Shown: positions 39,882-49,068 of the stretch, piece after piece
Position numbering within the stretch: position 1 is the first letter of the stretch
Layout of the letters: each line of letters begins with the position of its first letter
NCBI GenBank assembly: GCA_027335345.1
Contig: DAHWOF010000033.1
Location: 1 to 64,000, forward strand
Length of the DNA stretch: 64,000 nucleotides
Reading direction: 5' to 3'
Source of the DNA: Granulicella sp.
GTDB lineage: Bacteria; Acidobacteriota; Terriglobia; Terriglobales; Acidobacteriaceae
Translations under genes and position numbers: made by a program
The notes under the pieces: model-generated
Told to the model about the DNA's origin: nothing
Database searches by the model: none
Seen by the model: only the letters and a program-made list of their open reading frames with translations

Positions 39882-41735
39882 TTGGGCCCGATGACCAATC
39901 CCCTGCTTGAACTCCCGAACCTGGAGACTTTGCCAGCAATCCAGGTAGTTGCACTGAGAAACACTTTTCACCTGCATCGCCCGCGCAACGGGCAGATCCG
40001 GTGGGCTGCAGCCATTCTGGTTGCAGCGGCCCTGACTTCTACCTCGCTGCCGGGCCAGACGGGTCCGATGGCGCCGTCCCATACCGAGGTGGCGGAGACA
40101 TCTTCCAGTTCGATCGGTTCCTCCTATATTCCCGTAGATAGCTGGATCTACACGGCAGCCTTGCGCTTGTACTACCTGGGGTATCTTCCCACGGCATACC
40201 TTGGGATGCGGCCCTGGACGCGCGCTTCGCTGGCTTACATGCTCGAGCTCTCGCAAGATGCGCTGACATCGGTCTACGCCCCTCCAGAAGCCGTGGAGAT
40301 CAATGCGCGCCTGCGCCAGGAACTTGCTCCAGAGCTGAACAGCGACTCAAAGGTCTACCTGCGTACGGCCACCGTGTATACCCGCCTTCGCCAGATTGAT
40401 GGCAATATCCTCAATGACAGCTTTCACTTCGGCCAGACGATCGTGAATGACTACGGGCGGCCCGATGAGCCCGGCTTCAACAACTTGACCGGCTTTAGCG
40501 CCGAGGCCCGCGATGGACGCTTCAGCCTGTTTGTTCGCAGCGAGTTCCAGGAGGCTCCCTCGGTCATCGGGTACTCCGCATCCGTCGCTGCACAACTGGC
40601 GGCGATCGACGAGACGCCGGACGTTCCCCAGACAACCATTCCCGCAGGACTCATCCCTTCGCAAGCCATCTCGCGAGTGGTCGAAGCGAATGCGTCTGCT
40701 CATATCTGGGGGCATGAGGTCTCCTTTGGTAAAAGCGACCAGTGGCTCGGTCCCGCCAAAGGTGCGAGCATGGCGTGGTCCAATAACGCCGAGAACATCT
40801 ACAGCTTCCAGATCAATCGCGTGGAGCCCCTCTACATTCCGGGTCTCTCTCGGATCTTCGGCCTCTTCCGTTACGACTTCATGATTGGCAATCTCCAAGG
40901 GCACCAATTTCCCCTTGACCCATGGATTCACATGGAGAAGGTCAGCATGAAGGTAACGCCGGACATCGAGATTGGCTTCATGCGGGATGTGATCTGGGGC
41001 GGCAAAGGACAGAAGTGCGCCGTGCCGCCTACGCCGGACGCCATTGTGCCTACCTGCAACGTCCCCATCAACCTGCGGACCTTCCTGCGCAGCTTCTTCA
41101 GCGTCACCGCTCCTCCGCCCAGCATCAAGTTCTCGCCCCTCAATCCGGGAGCGCGCTTCAGCACCTTCGACTTCACCTGGCGAACGCCCTGGGACAACCA
41201 CCTGATCACCCTCTATCTGGACTCGTTCGCTCATGACAACGTCTTCCCGATCAGCAACCTGGGCCGCTCCGGACTGCGGCCCGGTTTCTATATCGCCCGC
41301 CTGCCGGGCTTGCCGCGAGTAGACATCCGCGCCGAGGGGGTCACCACCAACGTGCATGACCCGGAGAGCAACAACGGGCGGCTGCTGATGTGGGAGAGCG
41401 TTGACGTGCAAGGGTACACAAACAACGGGTACATCCTGGGAGACTGGATCGGCAGAGAGGCTACGGGCGGCGAAGCCTGGGTGACCTGGCATAACAGACC
41501 TGATCAGCTCATCCAACTGCACTACCGCCAGGCGAAGGTGGCCGATGATTTCCTGCCCAGGGGAACGACCCAGAACAATCTTGGCTTGGATTTCGTGCTT
41601 CGGCCGAAGCGGAACCTGGAGATCAAGGCGTCACTGCAGGGCGAGATGTGGAAGGCTCCCATGATCGCCACCGGACAACAGCACGACGTTGTCAGCACGA
41701 TCCAACTCACCTACTTTGTGAAACAGAGCCGGTAA
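39882..41735 (+). CDS. Capsule assembly Wzi family outer-membrane protein
   Basis: YIPVDSWIYTAALRLYYLGYLPTAYLGMRPWTRASLAYML; SFGKSDQWLGPAKGASMAWSNNAENIYSFQINRVEPLYIPGLSRIFGLFRYDFMIGNLQGH; beta-strand-rich C-term. Confidence 0.85.
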   Translation: MGPMTNPLLELPNLETLPAIQVVALRNTFHLHRPRNGQIRWAAAILVAAALTSTSLPGQTGPMAPSHTEVAETSSSSIGSSYIPVDSWIYTAALRLYYLGYLPTAYLGMRPWTRASLAYMLELSQDALTSVYAPPEAVEINARLRQELAPELNSDSKVYLRTATVYTRLRQIDGNILNDSFHFGQTIVNDYGRPDEPGFNNLTGFSAEARDGRFSLFVRSEFQEAPSVIGYSASVAAQLAAIDETPDVPQTTIPAGLIPSQAISRVVEANASAHIWGHEVSFGKSDQWLGPAKGASMAWSNNAENIYSFQINRVEPLYIPGLSRIFGLFRYDFMIGNLQGHQFPLDPWIHMEKVSMKVTPDIEIGFMRDVIWGGKGQKCAVPPTPDAIVPTCNVPINLRTFLRSFFSVTAPPPSIKFSPLNPGARFSTFDFTWRTPWDNHLITLYLDSFAHDNVFPISNLGRSGLRPGFYIARLPGLPRVDIRAEGVTTNVHDPESNNGRLLMWESVDVQGYTNNGYILGDWIGREATGGEAWVTWHNRPDQLIQLHYRQAKVADDFLPRGTTQNNLGLDFVLRPKRNLEIKASLQGEMWKAPMIATGQQHDVVSTIQLTYFVKQSR

Positions 41736-41743
41736 AAAATGGA

Positions 41744-41765
41744 GGCAGGCGGACAACCGCCTGCC
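41744..41765. terminator. Intrinsic terminator between convergent wzi-like gene and sugar transferase
   Basis: GGCAGGCGG-acaa-CCGCCTGCC perfect 9-bp stem; on the minus strand followed by TCCATTTTTT. Confidence 0.7.
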
Positions 41766-41881
41766 GTTGGAAGGGTCACATCCTCTTCCATGGGTGGGGT
41801 CAATTGAGCTGACCCTTCAGTCCTCCACGAGTGGAAAGTTCCTCAATCTCAATCCTTGGCTTTGCATCTGCAAGACGTCTC

Positions 41882-41997
41882 TAGAGCATTTCTCCTGTTC
41901 TTGGGTATCTCGCAGCGGGCGTGCGGTGGCGTTTTCTTTGGTGGAAAACGCCCATCGGTGTCGAGCCCCCAGCTACACCTACAGGAGAAATGCTCTA
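41882..41997. repeat. Dispersed TIR-bearing repeat, copy R4 (MITE-like, 116 bp)
   Basis: Perfect 17-bp inverted termini TAGAGCATTTCTCCTGT ... ACAGGAGAAATGCTCTA; internal GGCGTTTTCTTTGGTGGAAAACGCCCATCG. Confidence 0.8.
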
Positions 41998-42825
41998 CGC
42001 AGACTGTCGCGCATCGTCCGTCAAGGCCTCAGCGCGTTCCACCTCAAAGATCTTCGCCGCACTCTTTTCGCGGCCATGCCTGGGCTTCAAAAACCGGGCT
42101 GCATCGGAAGAGATGATGTTCCGAGACCGTTTGCCCAGCTTGAAAACGGTGCGCCAGATGATCTTCAAGTCAGAGACAAAGTTCGCTGTCTCCATGTACT
42201 CGATGTCCAGCCTGCACTTCTCCGGATTCAGGACATTCACTACAAAGTGCTCCACGGAGTCGTCCGGTACACCATGCAGCAGATGCTCTTCATTGGAGAA
42301 CTGGAGCGTTGCAGCTCCCGTAATCCCAGGCCGGCAAAGCATGCAAAGGTGTTCGTGTTGCGCGAGCTTCGGGCGTGGGCCGACAAAGCTCATCTCACCG
42401 CGCAAAACATTGATGAGTTGCGGCAGCTCGTCCAACTTCAATCGCCGCAGGATACCCCCTACTTTCGTCATGCGGGAGTCACCATGCCGGGTTACCGTCA
42501 ATGTATCCCCGGGCCGATGACGGCGCACCTTCATGGTTCGGAACTTGAGGATGACAAACCTCTTCTGATTCAATCCGACCCGCCTTTGGCGAAATAACGC
42601 AGGACCCTCTGAGGTAGCTTTGATCAAAAAGGAGATGAACAGCATCAACGGAGAGAAGAGAATGAGAAGGATAAAACTCAAGCCAACATCAAAACATCTC
42701 TTTGATCTCGACCTGCACCAAGGGCTGACGAAGCGCGGGCGGAACAAAAACTCCGAATCGCCTTCCCCAGCGGTCTTCTCCGGCCTCAGAGAAGTACTGC
42801 TTACGGTCCACGAACCTGTCATCAA
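41995..42825 (-). CDS. Bacterial sugar transferase (undecaprenyl-phosphate glycosyl-1-phosphate transferase family)
   Basis: KRCFDVGLSFILLILFSPLMLFISFLIKATSEGPALFRQRRVGLNQKRFVILKFRTM; RRLKLDELPQLINVLRGEMSFVGPRP. Confidence 0.92.
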   Translation of the reverse strand: MMTGSWTVSSTSLRPEKTAGEGDSEFLFRPRFVSPWCRSRSKRCFDVGLSFILLILFSPLMLFISFLIKATSEGPALFRQRRVGLNQKRFVILKFRTMKVRRHRPGDTLTVTRHGDSRMTKVGGILRRLKLDELPQLINVLRGEMSFVGPRPKLAQHEHLCMLCRPGITGAATLQFSNEEHLLHGVPDDSVEHFVVNVLNPEKCRLDIEYMETANFVSDLKIIWRTVFKLGKRSRNIISSDAARFLKPRHGREKSAAKIFEVERAEALTDDARQSA

Positions 42826-43678
42826 GCTACCCCTTTTCAGTTTTCGGCGGTCATGTCTCAGACGCAGCGTTGCGTTCGGGCAAACGTGTGAAAGATCTTT
42901 TTTTCGTGCTATTTGCGCTTACCTTCTATGATACCTGTCTCTATCGAACCCCATCGGATGACGAAAGTTGCTATACCGAAATATTGGGCGATGATCGGTT
43001 CGTTTTCTTGATATGCAGTCCCTTCATGCTCGCTCTCCCTGGTCTCGAATTCCTTCCATAATCCGGAGAAGTGCAAGATTGAATGCAAAACCAAGAGCCA
43101 TCCTTCCTTTCTCTAACGCAATGCCCCTTCCTATCTCTTGCGGCTCCGAGAACGACTTGCCTTGCCGGCAACAAAGCCCAATTGAATCAAGACATTCTTC
43201 AACATGACTGAGGCCTTGCCCCTGTCCTGTTTCGACTTAACATTAAAACTTCCTTATCGCGATCTATCGGCGAAATAAAAAAAAACTTCAGAGTCCTCAC
43301 CATGGTCGCGTCGAATGACCTTGTTCGTAATCGCCGGGTAAAGACCATCGCTTCACCGTTCGAGCGACGTTTCCTATTGCCCATTAAGATGCCCGCTTCT
43401 ATCCATGTGTTGCCGAGAACCATGCCAGAGATCGGCTCCAAGACAAACACGAGCCCGCATGCCACTCAGAATGCATGCCGTTCAGGACAAAGGTGCTTCC
43501 ACTACAAAGCCCACATAGCTACAGGACTGCTGTGCAATGGCCCGCAATGATTTAGAGGCTCTCACGACGCGTGGAATCAGGCCTCACCGTTCGATTGTTG
43601 AACCTAACGGTGCAACTCCGGCGAATACTGATAGTTCCTAGTATTGCTTGAATTATACTTGAGCCAAGGGAAACCAAG

Positions 43679-44170
43679 ATGAGTTCTGATCTTTGTATCA
43701 GCCGGCGCCTGTTTACCACCTTTGCCACCCTGCTTCTGTTGCTTCTTGCCGGATATCGTTCGAGCTTCGCCCAGATCCTTGGATACGGCTCCGGAAGCGC
43801 CCTATCCATTCCGGAATCGGCACTGGTGCAGCCGGCAACCTTGGCTCACATGCTGACATCCTCATCCAAGCCGCTCGTGCTGCAAGTCGGCTTTCGCACC
43901 CTTTTTGACGAGGCGCACATTCCCGGCTCCCAGTACGCAGGGCCCGGAGCGGAACCCGACGGACTGATCTCCCTGCGCCACGCGGTCGCCTCGTATCCCC
44001 GAAAGAAGTTGATCGTGCTCTACTGTGGATGCTGCCCGTGGACTCATTGCCCGAATGTCAGCCCCGCGTATCATCAACTGATCACAATGGGTTTCACCAA
44101 TGTGAAGGTTCTTTATCTGCCCAACAACTTCGGGACGGACTGGGTGAGCCGGGGATATCCGGTTGAATAA
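43679..44170 (+). CDS. Exported rhodanese-like domain protein with Cys-rich active-site loop
   Basis: N-terminal hydrophobic signal; FDEAHIPGSQYAGPGAEPDGLISLRHAVASYPRKKLIVLYCGCCPWTHCPN. Confidence 0.78.
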   Translation: MSSDLCISRRLFTTFATLLLLLLAGYRSSFAQILGYGSGSALSIPESALVQPATLAHMLTSSSKPLVLQVGFRTLFDEAHIPGSQYAGPGAEPDGLISLRHAVASYPRKKLIVLYCGCCPWTHCPNVSPAYHQLITMGFTNVKVLYLPNNFGTDWVSRGYPVE

Positions 44171-44780
44171 TCGTTTTCAATCCAGCCAATTGCGCCAACC
44201 GGTCTATCCAGTCACGGTGCGTTCGGCGGGTAGGAAGCCTGACGCACGCCATCCACAGTCGCTGGGACGCAGGCCACTGAGGATGCTCCTGGCCCAAGCT
44301 ATCTTTCTGCTTGCCGGCTGCACTCCCTGCGCTTTTGCCTCCGCAGTCTCGGGGCCTGCGCTGAACCGTCCGGCTCCCGAGTTCTCCTTAACGGATCTGA
44401 ATCACAAACGGCTCGATCTGTGCGCCCTCCGCGGCAAGGTTGTTCTCCTTGACTTCTGGGCTACCTGGTGTGCCCCCTGTCAGGTGGAGATGCCACACTT
44501 CGTCAACTGGCAAAAGGAGTACGGCGAACGCGGCCTGCAGGTGATTGGAATCTCCATGGACGATGATGCGGGCCCGGTGCGCAATCTTTATCGCAGGTTG
44601 CGCGTGAACTATCCCGTGGCTATGGGAGATGCCAGGCTAGGTGAGACCTATGGTGGAATCTACGGCTTGCCAGTCACGTTTCTGATCGACCGCAATGGCA
44701 TGATACGCGCTGAATATCAGGGCTTAACAGACCTTGGCAAGATCCAGGCGAAGGTATTGTCGCTGCTCAACACGCGATAG
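44163..44780 (+). CDS. TlpA-like thiol-disulfide oxidoreductase (redoxin), probable lipoprotein
   Basis: LLAGCTPC lipobox-like; FSLTDLNHKRLDLCALRGKVVLLDFWATWCAPCQVEMPHFVNWQKEYGERGLQVIGISMDDD; overlaps the upstream gene by 8 bp (TTG start); alternative start 44283. Confidence 0.85.
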   Translation: MNNRFQSSQLRQPVYPVTVRSAGRKPDARHPQSLGRRPLRMLLAQAIFLLAGCTPCAFASAVSGPALNRPAPEFSLTDLNHKRLDLCALRGKVVLLDFWATWCAPCQVEMPHFVNWQKEYGERGLQVIGISMDDDAGPVRNLYRRLRVNYPVAMGDARLGETYGGIYGLPVTFLIDRNGMIRAEYQGLTDLGKIQAKVLSLLNTR

Positions 44781-44912
44781 CTGCAGCATTTCCCGGGTTG
44801 CCTGGGCGATTTGGAGCTTCGTGCAAGCTCGCACCTCCGCCGTTGGCGCCGCATGACCGGCTGCCGTTCCAGCGCACCACTCCCTCCGCGCTAGCATTCG
44901 AGCGCTCTGCCG

Positions 44913-46040
44913 CTAGGCTTGAGCGGCTTCCTCTGCGCGCTGCTGGTCGGCCAGGCGAGCTTCACGCAGCGCCTGGCGGGTCGCCGTGACGTAGGCTCCG
45001 GCCAGCAACAGCAGGCCGCTGACAAAGGCCCAAAGAATCAGACCTACCGAGACGGAAAACGGACCGTAGGCTGAGGGCAGATCCAGGCGCGGCAACGCCA
45101 GGATGTAGAGATACTTGGCTATCTCCCAAAGCACGCCCATGACCACGGCCGTCGGCAGCACCGCACGCGCCGGGATCTTGCGATTGGGCAGCAACCAATA
45201 GATGAGAAAGAAGAGCCCGATGCTGGACAACAGAGCACAGCCGCGCAGAAAGCTGTCCGCCAGAAAGGTAAAGACGATGTTGTGGATATGCCCGAAGAAG
45301 AGAAACTCCAAGACTGCCTGCTGGGCCGTACTGAGCGCAATCGAAGCCATGGCCAGCGCGCCAACGCCGCAGGCCAGCATCAGGGAGATGATCTGGTTAT
45401 GCAGATAGTTGCGATTGGCGCGCACCCCCCACACGCTGTTGAGCGCAACCTCCAAAGGTAGAAAGACCCCGGTGGAGGTAACCAGCAGCATCACCACAGA
45501 GAGGATCCGAGTCTGTGTGTGCGCCAGGGCCAGCAGGCGCATGTTCCGCATCACGAAGTACTGATTGCTGGGCAGGAAGTTGCTCATCATCTGCACCACC
45601 ACATCAACCATCCTGGTGGAGTGAAAGACTCGCTGCGCCAATGTGAGTTGCAACACAATGAAGGGGAACAAGGAGAGGATGACCTGCGCGGCGACGCTGA
45701 AGGCATAGGTGTGAACCTCCGTTCTGGTCATGTAATGGGCCAGGGCCGCCATCTGCTGCAACGTCCCGCCCCGGGCCACCGGAACGGAAGGCCGAGCCGC
45801 CAGCGTCTGCTCCAGCTTCTCCTCGCCGGCCTGGACGCCATCATCCTCGGCATCCGGCAGTACCGGATGGTCAGACGAAGTTCCCCGGTCCGCATGCGTC
45901 TCCCGCTCCCCTGCCGGAACCTTGTTCCGATCTTTGCGGGAGGAGTTTTCCGGGTTCTCACTGGGATTTTTTGCGCTGCTGGTCTGCTTCGTCTCTGCCG
46001 TGCGTCTGTCTGGAACGATGCTGATCCGGTCAAAGGACAT
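44913..46040 (-). CDS. YihY/BrkB family inner-membrane protein
   Basis: AYSVAAQVILSLFPFIVLQL-type start of the domain; VTSTGVFLPLEVALNSVWGVRANRNYLHNQIISLMLACGVGALAMASIALS; IYWLLPNRKIPARAVLPTAVVMGVLWEIAKYLYILALPRLDLPSAYGPFSVSVGLILWAFVSGLLLLAGAYVTA. Confidence 0.85.
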   Translation of the reverse strand: MSFDRISIVPDRRTAETKQTSSAKNPSENPENSSRKDRNKVPAGERETHADRGTSSDHPVLPDAEDDGVQAGEEKLEQTLAARPSVPVARGGTLQQMAALAHYMTRTEVHTYAFSVAAQVILSLFPFIVLQLTLAQRVFHSTRMVDVVVQMMSNFLPSNQYFVMRNMRLLALAHTQTRILSVVMLLVTSTGVFLPLEVALNSVWGVRANRNYLHNQIISLMLACGVGALAMASIALSTAQQAVLEFLFFGHIHNIVFTFLADSFLRGCALLSSIGLFFLIYWLLPNRKIPARAVLPTAVVMGVLWEIAKYLYILALPRLDLPSAYGPFSVSVGLILWAFVSGLLLLAGAYVTATRQALREARLADQQRAEEAAQA

Positions 46041-46049
46041 ATCCCTAGT

Positions 46050-47255
46050 TTAGCGGGGCTGGGCGGTTGCCGAGCCAGTCTTCAGCAACGATTCATTGCC
46101 CCGCAACCTCTTCCGCAGGCGTGCAGCGGCCCATGCCGCAGCCTCAGCGAGCACCGCGTCCTCCCCGGCAGCCCAGCGATCGAGCTGAGGCAGAAAACCG
46201 GCCTGACCACTATTGCCCATCGCCAGGGCCACGTTGCGCAGCAACCTGCGGCGACGGGTGCGCTCCAGCGGCGAGCCTCGAAAGGTCCGGTTGAACTCCC
46301 GGCCGTCCATGCCGGCCAGCCACTCCAAGGGAGGATTGATGAGTTCGCGGCGCGCCGGCAGCAGATCCGACGCGGCCACAGGAGCCTTGCGGTTCCAGGG
46401 GCAGACCTCCTGGCAGATGTCGCAGCCGAAGACCTGGCGGCCAAGCAACGGCCGCAACTCCTCGTCGATGCTTCCCTTCTTCTCGATGGTGAGCTAGGCG
46501 ATGCAGCGCGCGGCATCGATGGAGCGCGTAGCATCGGGCCCAGGCTCCGGCGTGAGGATCGCGCCGGTGGGGCAGGCATCGATACAACGCGTGCAGCTCC
46601 CACAGCGATCCACAGCGGAAAGGCTCCAGGAGGCGAACTCCAGAGAGGTGACAATCACACCAAGCAACAGCCATGAACCCTGTTGCTGGTTGATGGTGCA
46701 GGTGTTCTTTCCGATCCAGCCGATGCCGGCGCGGACAGCATAAGCTCTCTCCGGCAGCGGCCCGGTATCAACGTAGCAGCGGGTCTGAAGCTCGCTTGCG
46801 GACCCCTGTCCTGTATAGCGTTGCTTCAACTCCGTCTCCAATTCGCGCAACCGCGCCAGCAGCACATCGTGGTAGTCGCTTCCTGCGCCTGAGCGGCCCG
46901 TCCAGGCATAGCGAGCGATCCATCCCGAGCGAAACCCCTGCGCCTCGTCCTGCCTATCGATCGACCTCGGCGCATTCACGTTGTAGTTGGCGGCGCAGAC
47001 GATCACAGATCGCGCCCACGGTATGGAGCGGCGCAGATCGCCGCGCAGGTACTCCGCGGAGTCATTGACGCGCTTGAGATACTCCATCTCTCCGGCGTAG
47101 CCCGCATCGATCCAGGCAGCGTAACGGCGATCTTCCTGTTCCGCCGAGGAGCTGGCGGGCTCAGGAACGCTGGCCACTCCGGCCAGATCAAAGCCCGCTG
47201 CCCGAGCGCGATCCTCTATCCACTCGCGATCCGCGCGCTGCAGTACGATTCCCAT
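46050..47255 (-). pseudogene. queG: Epoxyqueuosine reductase QueG interrupted by in-frame TAG at 46494-46496
   Basis: N-part ...FASWSLSAVDRCGSCTRCIDACPTGAILTPEPGPDATRSIDAARCIA*; continues in the same frame [94 protein letters not shown]. No frameshift, only the stop. Confidence 0.85.
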
Positions 47256-47517
47256 ATCACTATTGTCGTATCTCGTGACCCTTCGCGTGTTTCCGTTCGG
47301 CACTTCGCCTGCCGTTGCTCCCTACAGCCTGATTTTGAGGCTTGACTCAAGAGACGCCGATCCAGGAAGGGCGGCGCCGCGGTATACCGTGGATATGAGG
47401 AGCAACTGCATGGATTTGCAGGGGGAAGAAATCTTGTTGACTTGGTGTTTGCCGGATCTGTAGAAGAAGCTTACTTCGCACGGCCAGGATTGAAGCCTGC
47501 CGGATCGAGCAAATCCA

Positions 47518-49059
47518 TTGACCAAGACCATGAATCGAAGAGATCTGATTAAGTTAGGCACGGGAGCGTTGGCCGCTGGAGTCTCCCTGGGAGCAGGGGC
47601 GACCCGGGCAGAGCCCCATGCCGGCACGGTAGAGCAATGGAACGTCCTCGAAGCTTCATTCCCCGGACCGTCAGACGGCAATCCCTTCCTTGATGTCCAG
47701 TTCGGAGCGAAGTTTACATATCAGCACCGCACCGTAGATGTGAATGGATTCTATGACGGAAATGGCATCTACCGTGTGCGCTTCTCACCAGATACAGTCG
47801 GCGACTGGAGCTTTGTCACCACCAGCAACGTAGCCACGCTGGCTGGGCATGTGGGAAGGTTTTCCTGCGTGAAACCCGAGCCGGGCACTCGCGGGCCGGT
47901 AACAACGGCGCATCAGTTCCACTTTCAACATGCTGATGGAACACCCTACTTCCCCTTTGGAACCACCTGCTACGCCTACTTGTTTGTACCTGATCCCTGG
48001 TACTCCCTGACACTGAAAAATCTGAAGGCCGCAGGGTTCAACAAGGTTCGCACATGCCTGCTGCCCAAGCCGTTAGGCGATCTGCAGCCGATCGGCATGC
48101 CCTTTGAGCGCAAGCAGGCAGCGAACAGCAACAACAGCGCCGGGGAGTTCGATCTGACTCGTCCCAACCCCGCCTACTTTCAGGAGGTCGAGCGGCGGAT
48201 TCAGGCTCTGCTGGCCGCAGAGGTCCAGGCCGATGTCATCCTGTTTCACCCCTATGACAAGTGGGGGTTCAAGTCCATGGGACCGGAGGCCGATGATCGC
48301 TATCTGCGCTATGCGGTGGCCAGACTTTCCGCATACCGGAATGTCTGGTGGTCGATTGCGAACGAGTACGACCTGATCAAGTCAAAGTCCACCACGGATT
48401 GGGACAGGTTCTTCCGCATCGTGCAGGAGAACGATCCATACTCGCATCTGCGTTCCATCCACCAGAGCCGGGTGGAGTATGACAACTCGAAGCCATGGTG
48501 CACGCACGCCAGCCTGCAGCAGTATGACTTTGAGCGCACGGCGGAACGCATGGCGGCGTGGAACAAACCGATCATCTACGACGAGATCCAGTACGAGGGC
48601 AACATCGCGCGGCGGTGGGGAAATCTGTCTCCGGAGGAGATGACGCACCGGTTCTGGCGGGCGGTGATCAACGGAGCGTACGCCACGCATGGCGAGACCT
48701 ACATCACCACCGATGGCAGCCCGGTGTGGTCCGATGCGGGCGAGTTGCATGGAACCAGCCCGGAGCGAATCAGATTTCTGCACAAGCTTCTGGAGAGCAC
48801 AGGAACAACGGGGCTGATGGCGCCTCCGGCCCCTTACTACCCCAACGCCGGCAACCCCGGGAAGCTGGTGCTCTACAGCTTTGATTACCACTGCGTGGGC
48901 GAGTATGAGTTCCCGCTGCCAGACGATGTAAGCTTCAAGGCCACGTTAATTGATCCGTGGGCGATGACCCAGCAGCCGATTCCCGGCTCCTTCCGTGGAA
49001 AGAGCAAGATCAAGCTTCCCGGGAAGCCCTATTTGGCCGTGCTGTTTGAGAAGGAATAG
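47518..49059 (+). CDS. Tat-exported DUF5060/DUF4038-type putative glycoside hydrolase
   Basis: MNRRDLIKLGTGALAAGVSLGAGA; VEQWNVLEASFPGPSDGNPFLDVQFGAKFTYQHRTVDVNGFYDGNGIYRVRFSPDTVGDWSFVTTSNVATLAGHVGRFSC; DGTPYFPFGTTCYAYLF; PIIYDEIQYEGNIARRWGNLSPEEMTHRFW. Confidence 0.78.
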   Translation: MTKTMNRRDLIKLGTGALAAGVSLGAGATRAEPHAGTVEQWNVLEASFPGPSDGNPFLDVQFGAKFTYQHRTVDVNGFYDGNGIYRVRFSPDTVGDWSFVTTSNVATLAGHVGRFSCVKPEPGTRGPVTTAHQFHFQHADGTPYFPFGTTCYAYLFVPDPWYSLTLKNLKAAGFNKVRTCLLPKPLGDLQPIGMPFERKQAANSNNSAGEFDLTRPNPAYFQEVERRIQALLAAEVQADVILFHPYDKWGFKSMGPEADDRYLRYAVARLSAYRNVWWSIANEYDLIKSKSTTDWDRFFRIVQENDPYSHLRSIHQSRVEYDNSKPWCTHASLQQYDFERTAERMAAWNKPIIYDEIQYEGNIARRWGNLSPEEMTHRFWRAVINGAYATHGETYITTDGSPVWSDAGELHGTSPERIRFLHKLLESTGTTGLMAPPAPYYPNAGNPGKLVLYSFDYHCVGEYEFPLPDDVSFKATLIDPWAMTQQPIPGSFRGKSKIKLPGKPYLAVLFEKE

Positions 49060-49068
49060 GAATCCACG

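Noticed and set aside
40347-41522. 391-aa minus-strand ORF
   Set aside because: Antisense to the Wzi-like gene.
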